Assembly: GCA_947564645.1 (NCBI GenBank)
Contig: CANOCU010000023.1
Location: 1-54,915, forward strand
Direction: 5' to 3'
Length of the DNA stretch: 54,915 nucleotides
Source: an uncultured Lachnospiraceae bacterium
GTDB lineage: Bacteria; Bacillota; Clostridia; Lachnospirales; Lachnospiraceae
A program made the translations under genes and the position numbers. Every line of letters begins with the position of its first letter. Position 1 is the stretch's first letter. The notes beneath the pieces are model-generated. The model had not been told where the DNA came from. It ran no database searches and worked only from the letters and a program-made list of their open reading frames with translations. Shown here in pieces: positions 15,519 through 23,108 of this stretch.

Positions 15519-16117
15519 TTTTTACCTCCTTCCCATGGGGCGCCATCCCGGTAGGGCCGCACCAGAATCAGGTAGAGGAGCTCCTCCCCGATTTCCGGCG
15601 GGTACTTCCCGGTGAGCGCCTTTGCGGCGGCCTGCGCCACCAGGTCATTGTCAATGCCCCTGCAGGGGGCGCTCTTTTGCAGCTCCCAGTAATGCCCGGC
15701 CGCCCCCTGCCCGCAGGCCTGTGTGACATAATTGAAATACGTGTCCATATTGAGCCATGCGGCGTCAGGCGCCCCGTCCTCAAGCGGTTTCCCCTGCTTT
15801 TTCCCACGTTCCCGGTATGCTTCCAGCAATGGCTCCGCGAGGTAGCGCAGCGCCTGCCCCGCAAGGTGGGTGAGCCGGCCGTCGTCAAACCACGGGCCTA
15901 TGTGCGCCATTGCCCCGGCGTATGTCATGGCGCTTTCCTTTTTCTCCGTGATGCCCAGGAGGCCCATGAAAGCCCTGTACCTGCTTCCCGCCCCCAGGTA
16001 TGCGGCTATGGGCATTTCGGCCCATTCACGGATTATTGGCGCATACGCCCAGTTGGTGCGCTGGAAGCCGGACAGCCTGCCAAGCCGTTCGTCCAGCGGT
16101 ATCTTCGCATATTTCAT
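15515..16117 (-). CDS. Hypothetical protein (200 aa), first gene of the ClpP/coupling operon
   Basis: Not recognised. I start it at 16117, where GGAGG lies 5 bases upstream; the frame is open further. The product is soluble and helical, with a YAKIPLDERLGRLSGFQRTNWAYAPII start, an LGITEKKESAMTYAGAMAHIG segment and a central LAEPLLEAYRERGKKQG. It overlaps ClpP by the ATGA junction, so the two are made in fixed order and probably work together. It lies directly downstream of the second copy of the duplicated leader. Its position before ClpP suggests an adaptor or substrate, but nothing in its sequence proves this. Confidence 0.75.
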   Translation of the reverse strand: MKYAKIPLDERLGRLSGFQRTNWAYAPIIREWAEMPIAAYLGAGSRYRAFMGLLGITEKKESAMTYAGAMAHIGPWFDDGRLTHLAGQALRYLAEPLLEAYRERGKKQGKPLEDGAPDAAWLNMDTYFNYVTQACGQGAAGHYWELQKSAPCRGIDNDLVAQAAAKALTGKYPPEIGEELLYLILVRPYRDGAPWEGGKK

Positions 16118-16169
16118 CCCTTCCTCCTTCCATGCCCCCTGCCGGGGGCCGTTGTGCATATTCCCGGAA

Positions 16170-16196
16170 ATAACCGGCAGCGTGAGCTGCTGTAAG
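16170..16196 (-). promoter_or_regulatory. Leader hairpin of the ClpP operon
   Basis: ATAACCGGCAGCG and AGCTGCTGTAAG (stem GCAGC / GCTGC) about 55-80 bases upstream of the 200-aa start. The same layout is seen at 10665-10690 in the other leader copy. Confidence 0.45.
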
Positions 16197-16269
16197 TTTG
16201 GGGAGGGGAAAAGGACAGTTGATAAGGGGATGGCTCCAATGGGAAAGAAAAAAGAAAAATACTGATATG

Positions 16270-16625
16270 CCCCGCCGGGCACGAGATAAAAGAGGGGGAA
16301 GAACTACTACACTGAATACGTTGCGATTACTCTTCAAAACGCACAGCGTAACGGCTGGAAGCCAGTGTCTGCAAGGGTTTCAGCCTGATTACTACGGTAA
16401 CTACAATAAATATTTAAAGCTAGATATAGAAATATAATATACACTATATAAAAGTTTTCAGAAAATAACGTAGTAGCTGCAGCGGCGTGCCTTAACTCCC
16501 TGTAAAGCCGCATGGCTGCTGGCTTTGTGCGGACCAGGGGAGCACACAGGGGTGAAATTTAATGTAGTAGAAGTGGCTCAAAACGTAGTAGCCGCCTCTC
16601 CTTCCCCTGCTTTTCCCCTGTGCCG
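16270..16625 (-). repeat. Duplicated promoter/leader, copy 2
   Basis: It matches 10690-11045 at a constant 5580-bp offset. The minus-strand promoter-like boxes are CTGAAA (16456-16461) and TATTAT (16434-16439). GTAGT-type motifs include ACGTAGTAGC at 16469 and 16582 and ACTACTACACTG at 16303. It lies 150-500 bp upstream of the ClpP operon. Confidence 0.7.
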
Positions 16626-16671
16626 GGGCGGCGTCATGCGCCAAGTCATCAAAGACTGAAAATCACTACAA

Positions 16672-16706
16672 AAAGAAAACCGGCAATATCCATTGCCCGG
16701 AATTTT
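16672..16706 (-). terminator. Terminator after the DUF3232-like gene
   Basis: Stem CCGGCAAT / ATTGCCCGG with one bulge. On the minus strand it is followed by TTTTCTTTTTG. Confidence 0.75.
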
Positions 16707-16733
16707 AAATGAAGGTTTAAAAATACAGGGAAG

Positions 16734-17117
16734 TCATCTTGCGTCCAGACTTTCGATAAAGATAAGGAAACAGGCAAAGTCACCGATACGCTTCCTGTCA
16801 CTGCCCAAAGATTCACGCCATGCGGCAGGGCTGCCTTTTGCCTGCAGATACCGTGAGAGGATGTTAAAACAGTCGATAACCTGATTGTGGCGGGAAGTGC
16901 GGACGGAATCCTCTTCCAGTTTCTTCTCCCGGCTCCACAGCGGCCAGTGGGAGCGTGATTCGGAATACTTCACTGCGGCAGCAAGTAAATCTTTATATAA
17001 ATCAGCGGCAGTTTCATCACATCCGGTTTCTGCCGCCATCTGCCTGTACAGGGAAAGCATCTCTTCAAATGTGAGGCTCCCCGGCTGGGATAAATAATCT
17101 TCATAGGCTGATAACAT
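16734..17117 (-). CDS. DUF3232-like protein
   Basis: A 127-residue soluble helical protein with AGGAGG 7 bases before the ATG at 17117. The start MLSAYEDYLSQPGSLTFEEMLSLYRQM, the central SRHNQVIDCFNILSRYLQAKG and the tail GSDRKRIGDFACFLIFIESLDAR match my recollection of DUF3232, a small family common in Clostridia and their plasmids. No function is known. It lies 123 bp past the stop of the 316-aa gene on the same strand. The gap has an imperfect AGGCAC/GTGCCT inverted repeat near 17172-17214 that could act as an attenuator. Confidence 0.7.
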   Translation of the reverse strand: MLSAYEDYLSQPGSLTFEEMLSLYRQMAAETGCDETAADLYKDLLAAAVKYSESRSHWPLWSREKKLEEDSVRTSRHNQVIDCFNILSRYLQAKGSPAAWRESLGSDRKRIGDFACFLIFIESLDAR

Positions 17118-17239
17118 ATATGTATACCTCCTGAATTGGTTTTGATAACACCAGTATAGCAGGGGAAGGACTCAGGCACAACCGGGATGCCTTTCCGTCC
17201 CCGTGTGCCTGATAAAAATCAACCTGTCCCTTGGGGGCG

Positions 17240-18190
17240 TCAGCCGCCCCCGTGCTTCCGCTGCAGTTCCGTCGGCTTCTCCCCTGTCAGCGGCTGGATG
17301 CAGGCGAGGCGGTCAGCGGCGTGGAAAGCGTTTGCGGTGAGCTGTCTCTGCCACGCGCCCGCTTTCGGGGACCATTTAAAGCCGCTGCTTTTCAGTTCGG
17401 AGCGTGTGGCCTCGTCAGGCTTCTCGTCAAAGAATATCCGAAGCCGGTTATCGGTTTTATTCGGCTCCACATATCCGCCGTCAAATTCCCAGCCGACATA
17501 AACTGCCTCCGCTTTCCGTTCCAGTTCCTCAATCCTCTGTTTCACACGCCGTATCTCCGCCCCGTTGTTGGAGAGCTGCCACGGCAGATAGGGAGCCTTG
17601 CCGTAATGCCAGTTTGCCGCCATATCAGCTTTCAGGGCTTCAATCTGCTCCGCTGTGAGGAAAGGGCAGCCGTCCAGCGTGCCTTTCTCCCGGAAATAAC
17701 TGTTGACCAGCTTCATTGTCTCCTGTGATTCTTCCAGATTTTCCAGTTTGGTTTTCAGCTTGCCAACGGCATCCGGGTCATCCGCGCTTATCCCTCCTGT
17801 GCCGACGCCCCTTATCTTGTCAAGGATTCCCTGAATCTCCCTCCACTCCTGCATGTTGCGGTCACGGGCGGCGTTCTGCTTCTCCTTCTTCCGTGTGGGG
17901 AAGTTGGCAGGCCCGCAGATTAAGACAGAGGGGACTCTTGCGTCAATGGCGTATTCGTTGTTCATGTTCTGTGCAAGTCTGCGGGAATAAGTGTCAAGGA
18001 GCCTGTCGATTTTTTCATGGTACACAGGGTCAACACGTGCTTTCTGTTTCTCCGCAACCTCGGCCGCCCTGTCCACCATTGTTTTGTATTCCGCAGCGGC
18101 GCTGCCGGGCTTGTATTCAGAAAAGCTGTTCAGTTCCTTTGCACGGCGGGCCGCATCCTCATTGATTTCATAGTATTTCACGGTATCCAT
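17240..18190 (-). CDS. Hypothetical protein (316 aa) with a C-terminal WQR domain
   Basis: No named family recognised with confidence. I start it at 18190, where GGAG stands about 7 bases before the ATG. Residues 1-150 are charged and helical, with AAEVAEKQKARVDPVYHEKIDRLLDTYSRRLAQ and then CGPANFPTRKKEKQNAARDRNMQEWREIQGILDKI. A coiled section follows around 220-235. The C-terminal part, DNRLRIFFDEKPDEATRSELKSSGFKWSPKAGAWQRQLTANA (about 252-295), is a module seen at the end of many large plasmid and phage proteins, where it may bind nucleic acid. It follows the 200-aa gene at 18202 by 11 bp, so the two share an operon. Confidence 0.7.
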   Translation of the reverse strand: MDTVKYYEINEDAARRAKELNSFSEYKPGSAAAEYKTMVDRAAEVAEKQKARVDPVYHEKIDRLLDTYSRRLAQNMNNEYAIDARVPSVLICGPANFPTRKKEKQNAARDRNMQEWREIQGILDKIRGVGTGGISADDPDAVGKLKTKLENLEESQETMKLVNSYFREKGTLDGCPFLTAEQIEALKADMAANWHYGKAPYLPWQLSNNGAEIRRVKQRIEELERKAEAVYVGWEFDGGYVEPNKTDNRLRIFFDEKPDEATRSELKSSGFKWSPKAGAWQRQLTANAFHAADRLACIQPLTGEKPTELQRKHGGG

Positions 18191-18201
18191 TTTTTCTCCT
18201 T

Positions 18202-18804
18202 TCATCCGTGCCCGGAACCCTTCCATACTTCCATGCGTTTGGAAAGATTCCGGGTCTGTGGGTTTTCATACGATACTTCCCCGGTCATAGTGGTAGATGT
18301 CCCCGGTATTTTCCAAGCATTTGGAGCCGGACAAGGCTTTTCCGGGGCAGGGGCCAGCTCGTAATCCCGTGCCTGCCCCTCCGCCAGCGGCTCCCGGTAG
18401 ACCAGCTCGCCCCACGCACACAGCAGGCCGCCCGCTACCGGGCGCCGCCTGTCACAGTCATAGTTGACGATTACCAGCGGGGCGTTCCCGTCAGGCTTAG
18501 GGTACGTGCCGATATCCACAGGCCGCTGCGTGGAATAGTAGCGGCAGTACCGGGCCGGGCTCTGCAGAGACTGCCGGTCCGTCTTGTTGATAGATTTGTA
18601 GTTATCCGTCCTGCGGCGGAAGTCCCTTTCGGCATCATCCCTCAGCGCAAAATACCGCCCATGGTAAAAATCGCGCCCGAAAGGCGTCTGCGTAAACTGC
18701 CAGACAACAAATCCGTTGCTGTCTTTGGCCTGTGCAACGGCGAAACCGTGCCCCGTTTCAAAAAGTGTCTGGCGTATAATCTTACAGCGTTCTGCCACGT
18801 CCAT
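18202..18804 (-). CDS. Hypothetical protein (200 aa), element-borne
   Basis: Not recognised. I start it at 18804, where AAAGGAGG stands 11 bases upstream; the longer frame to 19029 runs over the divergent promoter region. It has an aromatic/basic N-terminal domain (FETGHGFAVAQAKDSNGFVVWQFTQTPFGRDFYHGRYFALRDDAERDF) and a central APLVIVNYDCDRRRPVAGGLLCAWGELVYREPL. The last 45 residues are encoded over two TCCAA-family palindromes (18229-18244 and 18311-18326), so the tail may have been added by repeat insertion. No membrane or signal segment. It is the first gene of a minus-strand set starting from the region shared with the primase. Confidence 0.65.
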   Translation of the reverse strand: MDVAERCKIIRQTLFETGHGFAVAQAKDSNGFVVWQFTQTPFGRDFYHGRYFALRDDAERDFRRRTDNYKSINKTDRQSLQSPARYCRYYSTQRPVDIGTYPKPDGNAPLVIVNYDCDRRRPVAGGLLCAWGELVYREPLAEGQARDYELAPAPEKPCPAPNAWKIPGTSTTMTGEVSYENPQTRNLSKRMEVWKGSGHG

Positions 18805-19012
18805 ATGAAACCAATCCTCCTTTCGGGAATATAACCGGCACCGGAACGGTGCTGTGATATGTTGTGGATGATATAAAAACACAGCCGTGGGGCATATCCA
18901 AAACAAAATACCAGCCATGCAGCCTGTCCGCCGCTGCTGCTGGGAAGGGATGGGGATGCACAGCATCCCGAATATGAAAATGATAAAAGATAACATAGAG
19001 GAGGTACAAAAC
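18805..19012. promoter_or_regulatory. Divergent intergenic region
   Basis: Between the 18804 minus-strand start and the primase start at 19013. It contains a hairpin ATAACCGGCACCGGAACGGTGC (18829-18850) and an AT-rich stretch GATATAAAAACACAG. Promoters for both directions are expected, but no clear -35/-10 pair was seen. Confidence 0.4.
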
Positions 19013-20653
19013 ATGGGTGCATCATACACCAGGGATGGATTAATCAGGGAAGTGACTCTGAATTATCTGGAAAACCTGAACCCGGCCCAGCCGCCGTCAG
19101 ACATTGAGGGCCTGAAAACGGACCTGATAGACGGGATAAACGACAACATTTCGATGTACAATGCGTGCGTGTACAGTAAGGACAGGAAATTCAAAAGCAC
19201 TGCCACCCTGCCTAATTCGGTCATTGTTGAAATCATGCTTTATTTCCGGTTTGTGGTCAACATCCACCTGAACGGGGGAAGCTATGAGCCGGCGGTATAC
19301 TGCGGCAGCGGGGAAAAGGAAGGGCTCTATACGATTGAACAGGAAGCATTGAGGAATGCCATAATGCCCTATAACTGGGACATGTCCGAACAGGATTTCA
19401 AGGAGATAATCACAAAGCTGAGGAGCCGCGCCCCGAAACTGGAACTGACGAAGGACAAGGATTTGATTGCTGTGAACAACGGCATTTTCGACTACCGGCT
19501 TAAAACCCTCATCCCTTTCAGCCCGAAAATGGTGTTCCTTTCAAAGTCAAGTGTGGATTACAACCCGAAAGCACGGAACGTCATAATCAGCAATCCCGAC
19601 GGCACCAAATGGGATGTGGAAAGCTGGATGCAGTCGCTCTCAGGTGACCCGGAAATCGTGGAGCTGCTCTGGCAGCTGCTGGGCGCGGTGATACGTCCAA
19701 ATGTCCCGTGGAACAAATCTGCATGGATGTACGCCGCAAGCGGCAACAACGGGAAAGGCACGCTCTGCGAACTCATGCGCCAACTGTGCGGGGAGGAAAG
19801 CTGCGAATCCATCAAAATCAGCCAGTTCTCCAATGACGTGTTCCTCGACAGGCTGGTGCAGGTTTCCGCAGTCATCAATGACGAGAACCAGCCCGGCGCT
19901 TATGTCGAGGTGGCGGACAACCTGAAGTGCGCAATCACAGGGGACCCGATAACAATCAACCGGAAGTACCTGTCTAAGCTGAAGTTTACCTTCAGGGGGA
20001 TGATTGTGCAGTGCTTCAACGAGTTCCCGAAGCTGAAAGACAGGACGCCCTCCCTTCTGAGGCGGCTGCTCATCATCCCGATGGGGAACTGTTTCGAGGG
20101 CTGTGAGCGTAAGTACATCAAATCTGACTACATAAAGCGTGATGACGTGCTTGAATACGTGATGTACAAAGTGCTCCATATGGATTACTACGAACTGGGC
20201 GTGCCCCAGGCGTGCAGGGACGCGCTGGCGGAGTACCAGGAATTCAATGACCCCGTCGTCGAGTTCTGGAATGAATTCAAACCTGAATTCGTATGGGATT
20301 TGCTGCCTTACAAATTCCTCTATGCCTTATATAAGGCATGGCACGCAAAATTCTACCCCTCCGGAAAGGTCCTGGGGAAGGGCTCCTTCCACAGCGACAT
20401 CAGGACCGCCGTCCGTAACGATTTGGGATGGGAGGCCAGGAAGAACCCCGTCACCACGGGAACGAAAATGGACAGGGGGGAGCCGCTCATCGGGGAGTAT
20501 AACCTGGCAGACTGGCAGGACCATACCTATTCCGGGATGGACATAGACAAAAAATACCGCCCATGCCCGCTCAGGACCAGCTACCGCGGACTGGTGAGGA
20601 CGGCATCCGCAGGCGGATGCGGGGAAAAGGATGATGAAGAAGAAAGGGGGTGA
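19013..20653 (+). CDS. D5/P4-family primase-helicase
   Basis: A 546-residue protein started at 19013, where GAGGAGGT lies 8 bases upstream (the frame extends to 18887 without this site). It resembles the C-terminal half of P4 alpha-type proteins: a D5-like N-terminal region (about 60-190), then a superfamily-3 helicase core with Walker A SGNNGKGT at about 243-250, Walker B-like SAVINDEN near 285-292 and sensor-1-like FRGMIVQCFNEFP near 325-337. No zinc finger or primase catalytic site was seen, so it is a helicase/loader rather than a full primase. It should unwind the element's origin. It is the first plus-strand gene toward the integrase end. Confidence 0.8.
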   Translation: MGASYTRDGLIREVTLNYLENLNPAQPPSDIEGLKTDLIDGINDNISMYNACVYSKDRKFKSTATLPNSVIVEIMLYFRFVVNIHLNGGSYEPAVYCGSGEKEGLYTIEQEALRNAIMPYNWDMSEQDFKEIITKLRSRAPKLELTKDKDLIAVNNGIFDYRLKTLIPFSPKMVFLSKSSVDYNPKARNVIISNPDGTKWDVESWMQSLSGDPEIVELLWQLLGAVIRPNVPWNKSAWMYAASGNNGKGTLCELMRQLCGEESCESIKISQFSNDVFLDRLVQVSAVINDENQPGAYVEVADNLKCAITGDPITINRKYLSKLKFTFRGMIVQCFNEFPKLKDRTPSLLRRLLIIPMGNCFEGCERKYIKSDYIKRDDVLEYVMYKVLHMDYYELGVPQACRDALAEYQEFNDPVVEFWNEFKPEFVWDLLPYKFLYALYKAWHAKFYPSGKVLGKGSFHSDIRTAVRNDLGWEARKNPVTTGTKMDRGEPLIGEYNLADWQDHTYSGMDIDKKYRPCPLRTSYRGLVRTASAGGCGEKDDEEERG

Positions 20654-20655
20654 GG

Positions 20656-20909
20656 ATGTGGACAGCATCAGGGACAGCTGCCGGGGGAAACCCGGCAGAC
20701 GCCATGCCGGGGCCGGCCAAAGCGCAGCATGGGGACAGCCGGAAATAACAATACCATATCCGGCTGTCCTGTCCAATGGATTTTCACAGCCATAACAATA
20801 AGCCGGCGGAAACACGGGAACCCGTACGCGCTGGTGTTTCCGTTACGGTTCCGGCCGCCCTGACTATCTCAGGGAGCAGGCCCTGCGCTGTGGGCCAGGC
20901 CGGTATTAT
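20656..20909 (+). other. Short stretch with possible decayed coding sequence
   Basis: Two tiny frames (ATG 20656 and GTG 20658) start just after the primase stop, but neither is convincing. In frame with the 20910 gene, two close TAA codons (20793, 20799) are followed by 36 open codons that look coding (RWCFRYGSGRPDYLREQALRCGPGRYY). An ATG at 20776 in another frame starts MDFHSHNNKPAET. This suggests a frameshifted N-terminus of the next gene. Confidence 0.35.
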
Positions 20910-21365
20910 ATGTCCGTAAAATGCGGCGGGAAGGCTTCCTGCCCCGGCCAGCCGTACTACGGCTTCGCAGGGCGTGAGGTAACCTTCCCGGCCGCCCCGG
21001 AAGCGCTCGCCCAATGGGCCGGGGAAAAGCTCCATGGGGACGGTTATGCCCGTGCCCTGGAGGAGTTCAGGGGCAGCGCCAGAATCCGGGAAAAAGTATG
21101 GGCGTTCCAGCAGGGGGCAGACGGGACCCAGCCCGGGTTCCTCTCTGAATACCTGCGGAAAACGGATACCGGAACATACGCCCTGTTTTCCACGGACGGC
21201 TCCTACCCGTATCCCGGGTGCAGGGCGGCCGTGGTTAAGGGCAGCCGGACGGTGCGCGACGGCCTGTACCTGTACTATATAACGGCAGGCACGGCGCAGC
21301 GCTGGGCGGAAGCACGGGGCATGGATGCGTATACCTGTAAAGAGGTATTCGGCATCGTGCAGTAA
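20910..21365 (+). CDS. Hypothetical protein (151 aa), possibly N-terminally damaged
   Basis: Not recognised. Sequence with MSVKCGGKASCPGQPYYGFAGREVTFPAAPEALAQWAGEKLHGDGYARALEEF, a run of aromatic residues and a C-terminal TAQRWAEARGMDAYTCKEVFGIVQ. It has no good ribosome site at 20910, and coding-like sequence continues upstream to a TAA at 20799. The true start may therefore be at 20776 with a one-base shift. It lies between the primase and the excisionase. Confidence 0.5.
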   Translation: MSVKCGGKASCPGQPYYGFAGREVTFPAAPEALAQWAGEKLHGDGYARALEEFRGSARIREKVWAFQQGADGTQPGFLSEYLRKTDTGTYALFSTDGSYPYPGCRAAVVKGSRTVRDGLYLYYITAGTAQRWAEARGMDAYTCKEVFGIVQ

Positions 21366-21374
21366 AGAGGGAAT

Positions 21375-21396
21375 CTTCTCCAAACGCTTGGAGAAG
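21375..21396. repeat. Long TCCAA-family palindrome
   Basis: Nine-base arms around ACGC, centred on CTCCAAACGCTTGGAG and flanked by TT/AA. It is the most perfect member of the family and lies 10 bp after the 20910 gene stop and 113 bp before the excisionase. It could also form a weak transcript-end hairpin. Confidence 0.6.
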
Positions 21397-21508
21397 CCGG
21401 GTGTTCCCTGCGTCCCCCGGAAGGGGCGCAGGGGCTTCCCCGGATTTGCCGCGGCGCCAGCCATGCTGGTTTTGGCAGCGCCTTTGAAACAAGGGAGGGA
21501 GACTTACC

Positions 21509-21712
21509 ATGAACGACACCAATATACCGGCCAGCGAGAAATACGTGCTTACCATAAAAGAAGCGGCCTGCTATTTCGGAATCGGGGAGAACAAGCTGCG
21601 GCGGCTTGCTGCTGAGAAACCTACGGCAAGCTGGGTAATCCTTAATGGAAACCGGATTCTCATAAAGCGCAGGCAGCTTGAAAAAATCCTGGATTCCCAG
21701 GACCAGATTTAG
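21509..21712 (+). CDS. xis: Excisionase, Tn916 Xis-like
   Basis: A 67-residue protein with GGGAGGGAG about 8 bases before the [27 protein letters not shown] (about 14-37) is a winged-helix/MerR-like recognition segment, followed by [21 protein letters not shown]. Size, sequence style and its place just before the integrase match Tn916 Xis. It would bend DNA at the element ends and push the integrase toward excision. Confidence 0.88.
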   Translation: MNDTNIPASEKYVLTIKEAACYFGIGENKLRRLAAEKPTASWVILNGNRILIKRRQLEKILDSQDQI

Positions 21713-21729
21713 CACGTTTTTGACGCAAT

Positions 21730-21846
21730 ATAAAATAATATTTTATCAAAATATGGTTGACAAGAAGCCCGAAATATGGTACAATATAAGTAGCATATTA
21801 GGGCTCTTTTCAACCAAATATGGACGGAAAGGAGCTCCTAAAAACA
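21730..21846 (+). promoter_or_regulatory. Integrase promoter with operator-like repeats
   Basis: A near-consensus promoter: TTGACA (21757-21762), 17 bases, then TACAAT (21780-21785). Three AAATATGG copies lie at about 21749, 21772 and 21816, on and around it. An ATAAAAT-AAT-ATTTTAT palindrome sits just upstream (21730-21746). This would let the integrase be expressed on its own and be repressed by a small regulator. Confidence 0.7.
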
Positions 21847-23037
21847 ATGTCAGAAAAACGTAGGGACAATAAAAACAGGATATTGCAGACGGGCGAAAGC
21901 CAGAGAAGCGACGGACGGTACTGTTATAAGTATGTTGACAACTGCGGGAAACCACAGTTTATTTACAGTTGGAAACTGGTGCCTTCTGACCGTGCGCCTA
22001 AAGGGAAAAGGGATGATATCTCACTGCGTGAGAAGGAAAAAGAAATCCAGCGCGACCTTGATGATGGGATTGATGCGTCAGGCAGGAAAATGACCGTGTG
22101 CGAACTGTATGAAAAATATACACGTGTCAGGGGGAACGTCAAGCCAAAGACCGTGGATGCCCGTAAAAGCCTCATAAAGAGGCTTAAAAGCGATAAGCTT
22201 GGCAATGCACAGATAAGTGCCGTGAAGCCCTCTGATGCCAAGGAATGGGCTATCAGGATGCGCGACAAAGGGACTGCCTATGTGTCCATTAGCTGTGATA
22301 AACGGTCATTGTCAGCCGCATTCCACATGGCTGTGCAGGACGACTTAATCCGGAAGAACCCGTTCGATTTCAAACTCAGCACGGTGATTGAGGATAACAG
22401 GGAGGCGAAAGTGCCACTTACGCCGGAACTGGAACAAAGCCTGCTGGAATTCATCCAGGGGGATTCCATATACAAAAAGCATTATGATGAGTTCATTATC
22501 CTCTTGGGCACGGGGCTGAGGATTTCCGAGTTCTGCGGGCTGACCGCGGGCGACGTTGACCTTGAGGGCCGCAGGATTTCCATTGGCCACCAGCTCCTCA
22601 AACACACCGGGAAAGGCTACTATGTGGATAAGCCGAAAACACAGAGCGGCACAAGGGAAATCCCAATGAGCAAACCTGTGTACGAGGCTTTCCGGCGCGT
22701 GCTTGAAAACCATAAGGACACGGGCGTTGTAATTGACGGATACGGCAACTTCCTGTTCTGCACCCGGAGGGGATACCCAAAGACAGCCATCAGCTTTGAA
22801 GATACATTCCACGGGCTTAAAGAAAAGTATAACAGATACCATGGGGAGAAACTGCCGGAGAAGTTCACGCCGCATACATTAAGGCATACGTTCTGCACGA
22901 AAATGGCATGTGCCGGGATGAACCCGAAAGCGCTGCAGTATATAATGGGGCATAACAGCATCAATATGACGCTGAACTATTACGCACACGCCACTTATAC
23001 TTCTGCCCGTGAGGAAATGGAGCGGCTTACCTCCTGA
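21847..23037 (+). CDS. int: Tyrosine integrase, Tn916 family
   Basis: A 396-residue integrase. I start it at 21847, MSEKRRDNKNRILQTGESQRSDGRY, which lines up with the known N-terminus of Tn916 Int. Domains: arm-binding DNA domain (1-75), core-binding domain (about 80-170), catalytic domain (180-396). The active residues are in place: R225 in GTGLRISEF, K264 in DKPKTQSG, H343/R346 in TPHTLRHTF, H369 in MGHNS and Y379 in LNYYAHA. It cuts and joins the element at CTATC-type cores. It sits at the right end, as in Tn916, 170 bp from the junction. Confidence 0.95.
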   Translation: MSEKRRDNKNRILQTGESQRSDGRYCYKYVDNCGKPQFIYSWKLVPSDRAPKGKRDDISLREKEKEIQRDLDDGIDASGRKMTVCELYEKYTRVRGNVKPKTVDARKSLIKRLKSDKLGNAQISAVKPSDAKEWAIRMRDKGTAYVSISCDKRSLSAAFHMAVQDDLIRKNPFDFKLSTVIEDNREAKVPLTPELEQSLLEFIQGDSIYKKHYDEFIILLGTGLRISEFCGLTAGDVDLEGRRISIGHQLLKHTGKGYYVDKPKTQSGTREIPMSKPVYEAFRRVLENHKDTGVVIDGYGNFLFCTRRGYPKTAISFEDTFHGLKEKYNRYHGEKLPEKFTPHTLRHTFCTKMACAGMNPKALQYIMGHNSINMTLNYYAHATYTSAREEMERLTS

Positions 23038-23050
23038 GGCAGCCGCAGGG

Positions 23051-23079
23051 TTTACTACTATTTGTACTACTTTCCGGGG
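23051..23079 (+). promoter_or_regulatory. Right arm-type repeat, possible integrase binding site
   Basis: TTTACTACTA, TTTGTACTAC, TTTCCGGGG. It resembles 5106-5132 in the same direction. It lies between the integrase stop and the junction, where an integrase arm site would be expected. Confidence 0.5.
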
Positions 23080-23108
23080 CAAAAAGACGTGACAGTACGT
23101 GGCAATAC

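Larger units (their letters stand above)
16118..16733. other. Gene-free leader and terminator region
   Basis: No gene. It holds the leader hairpin, copy 2 of the duplicated leader (16270-16625) and, toward 16733, the terminator of the upstream gene (16675-16705). The leader is where transcription of the 200-aa/ClpP/coupling-protein operon should begin. Confidence 0.6.

Noticed and set aside
17240-18190. Possible relaxase
   Set aside because: It has no HUH or three-histidine motif, and no tyrosine-bearing N-terminal motif I could see. It could still hide a distant relaxase, so it is listed as unknown.
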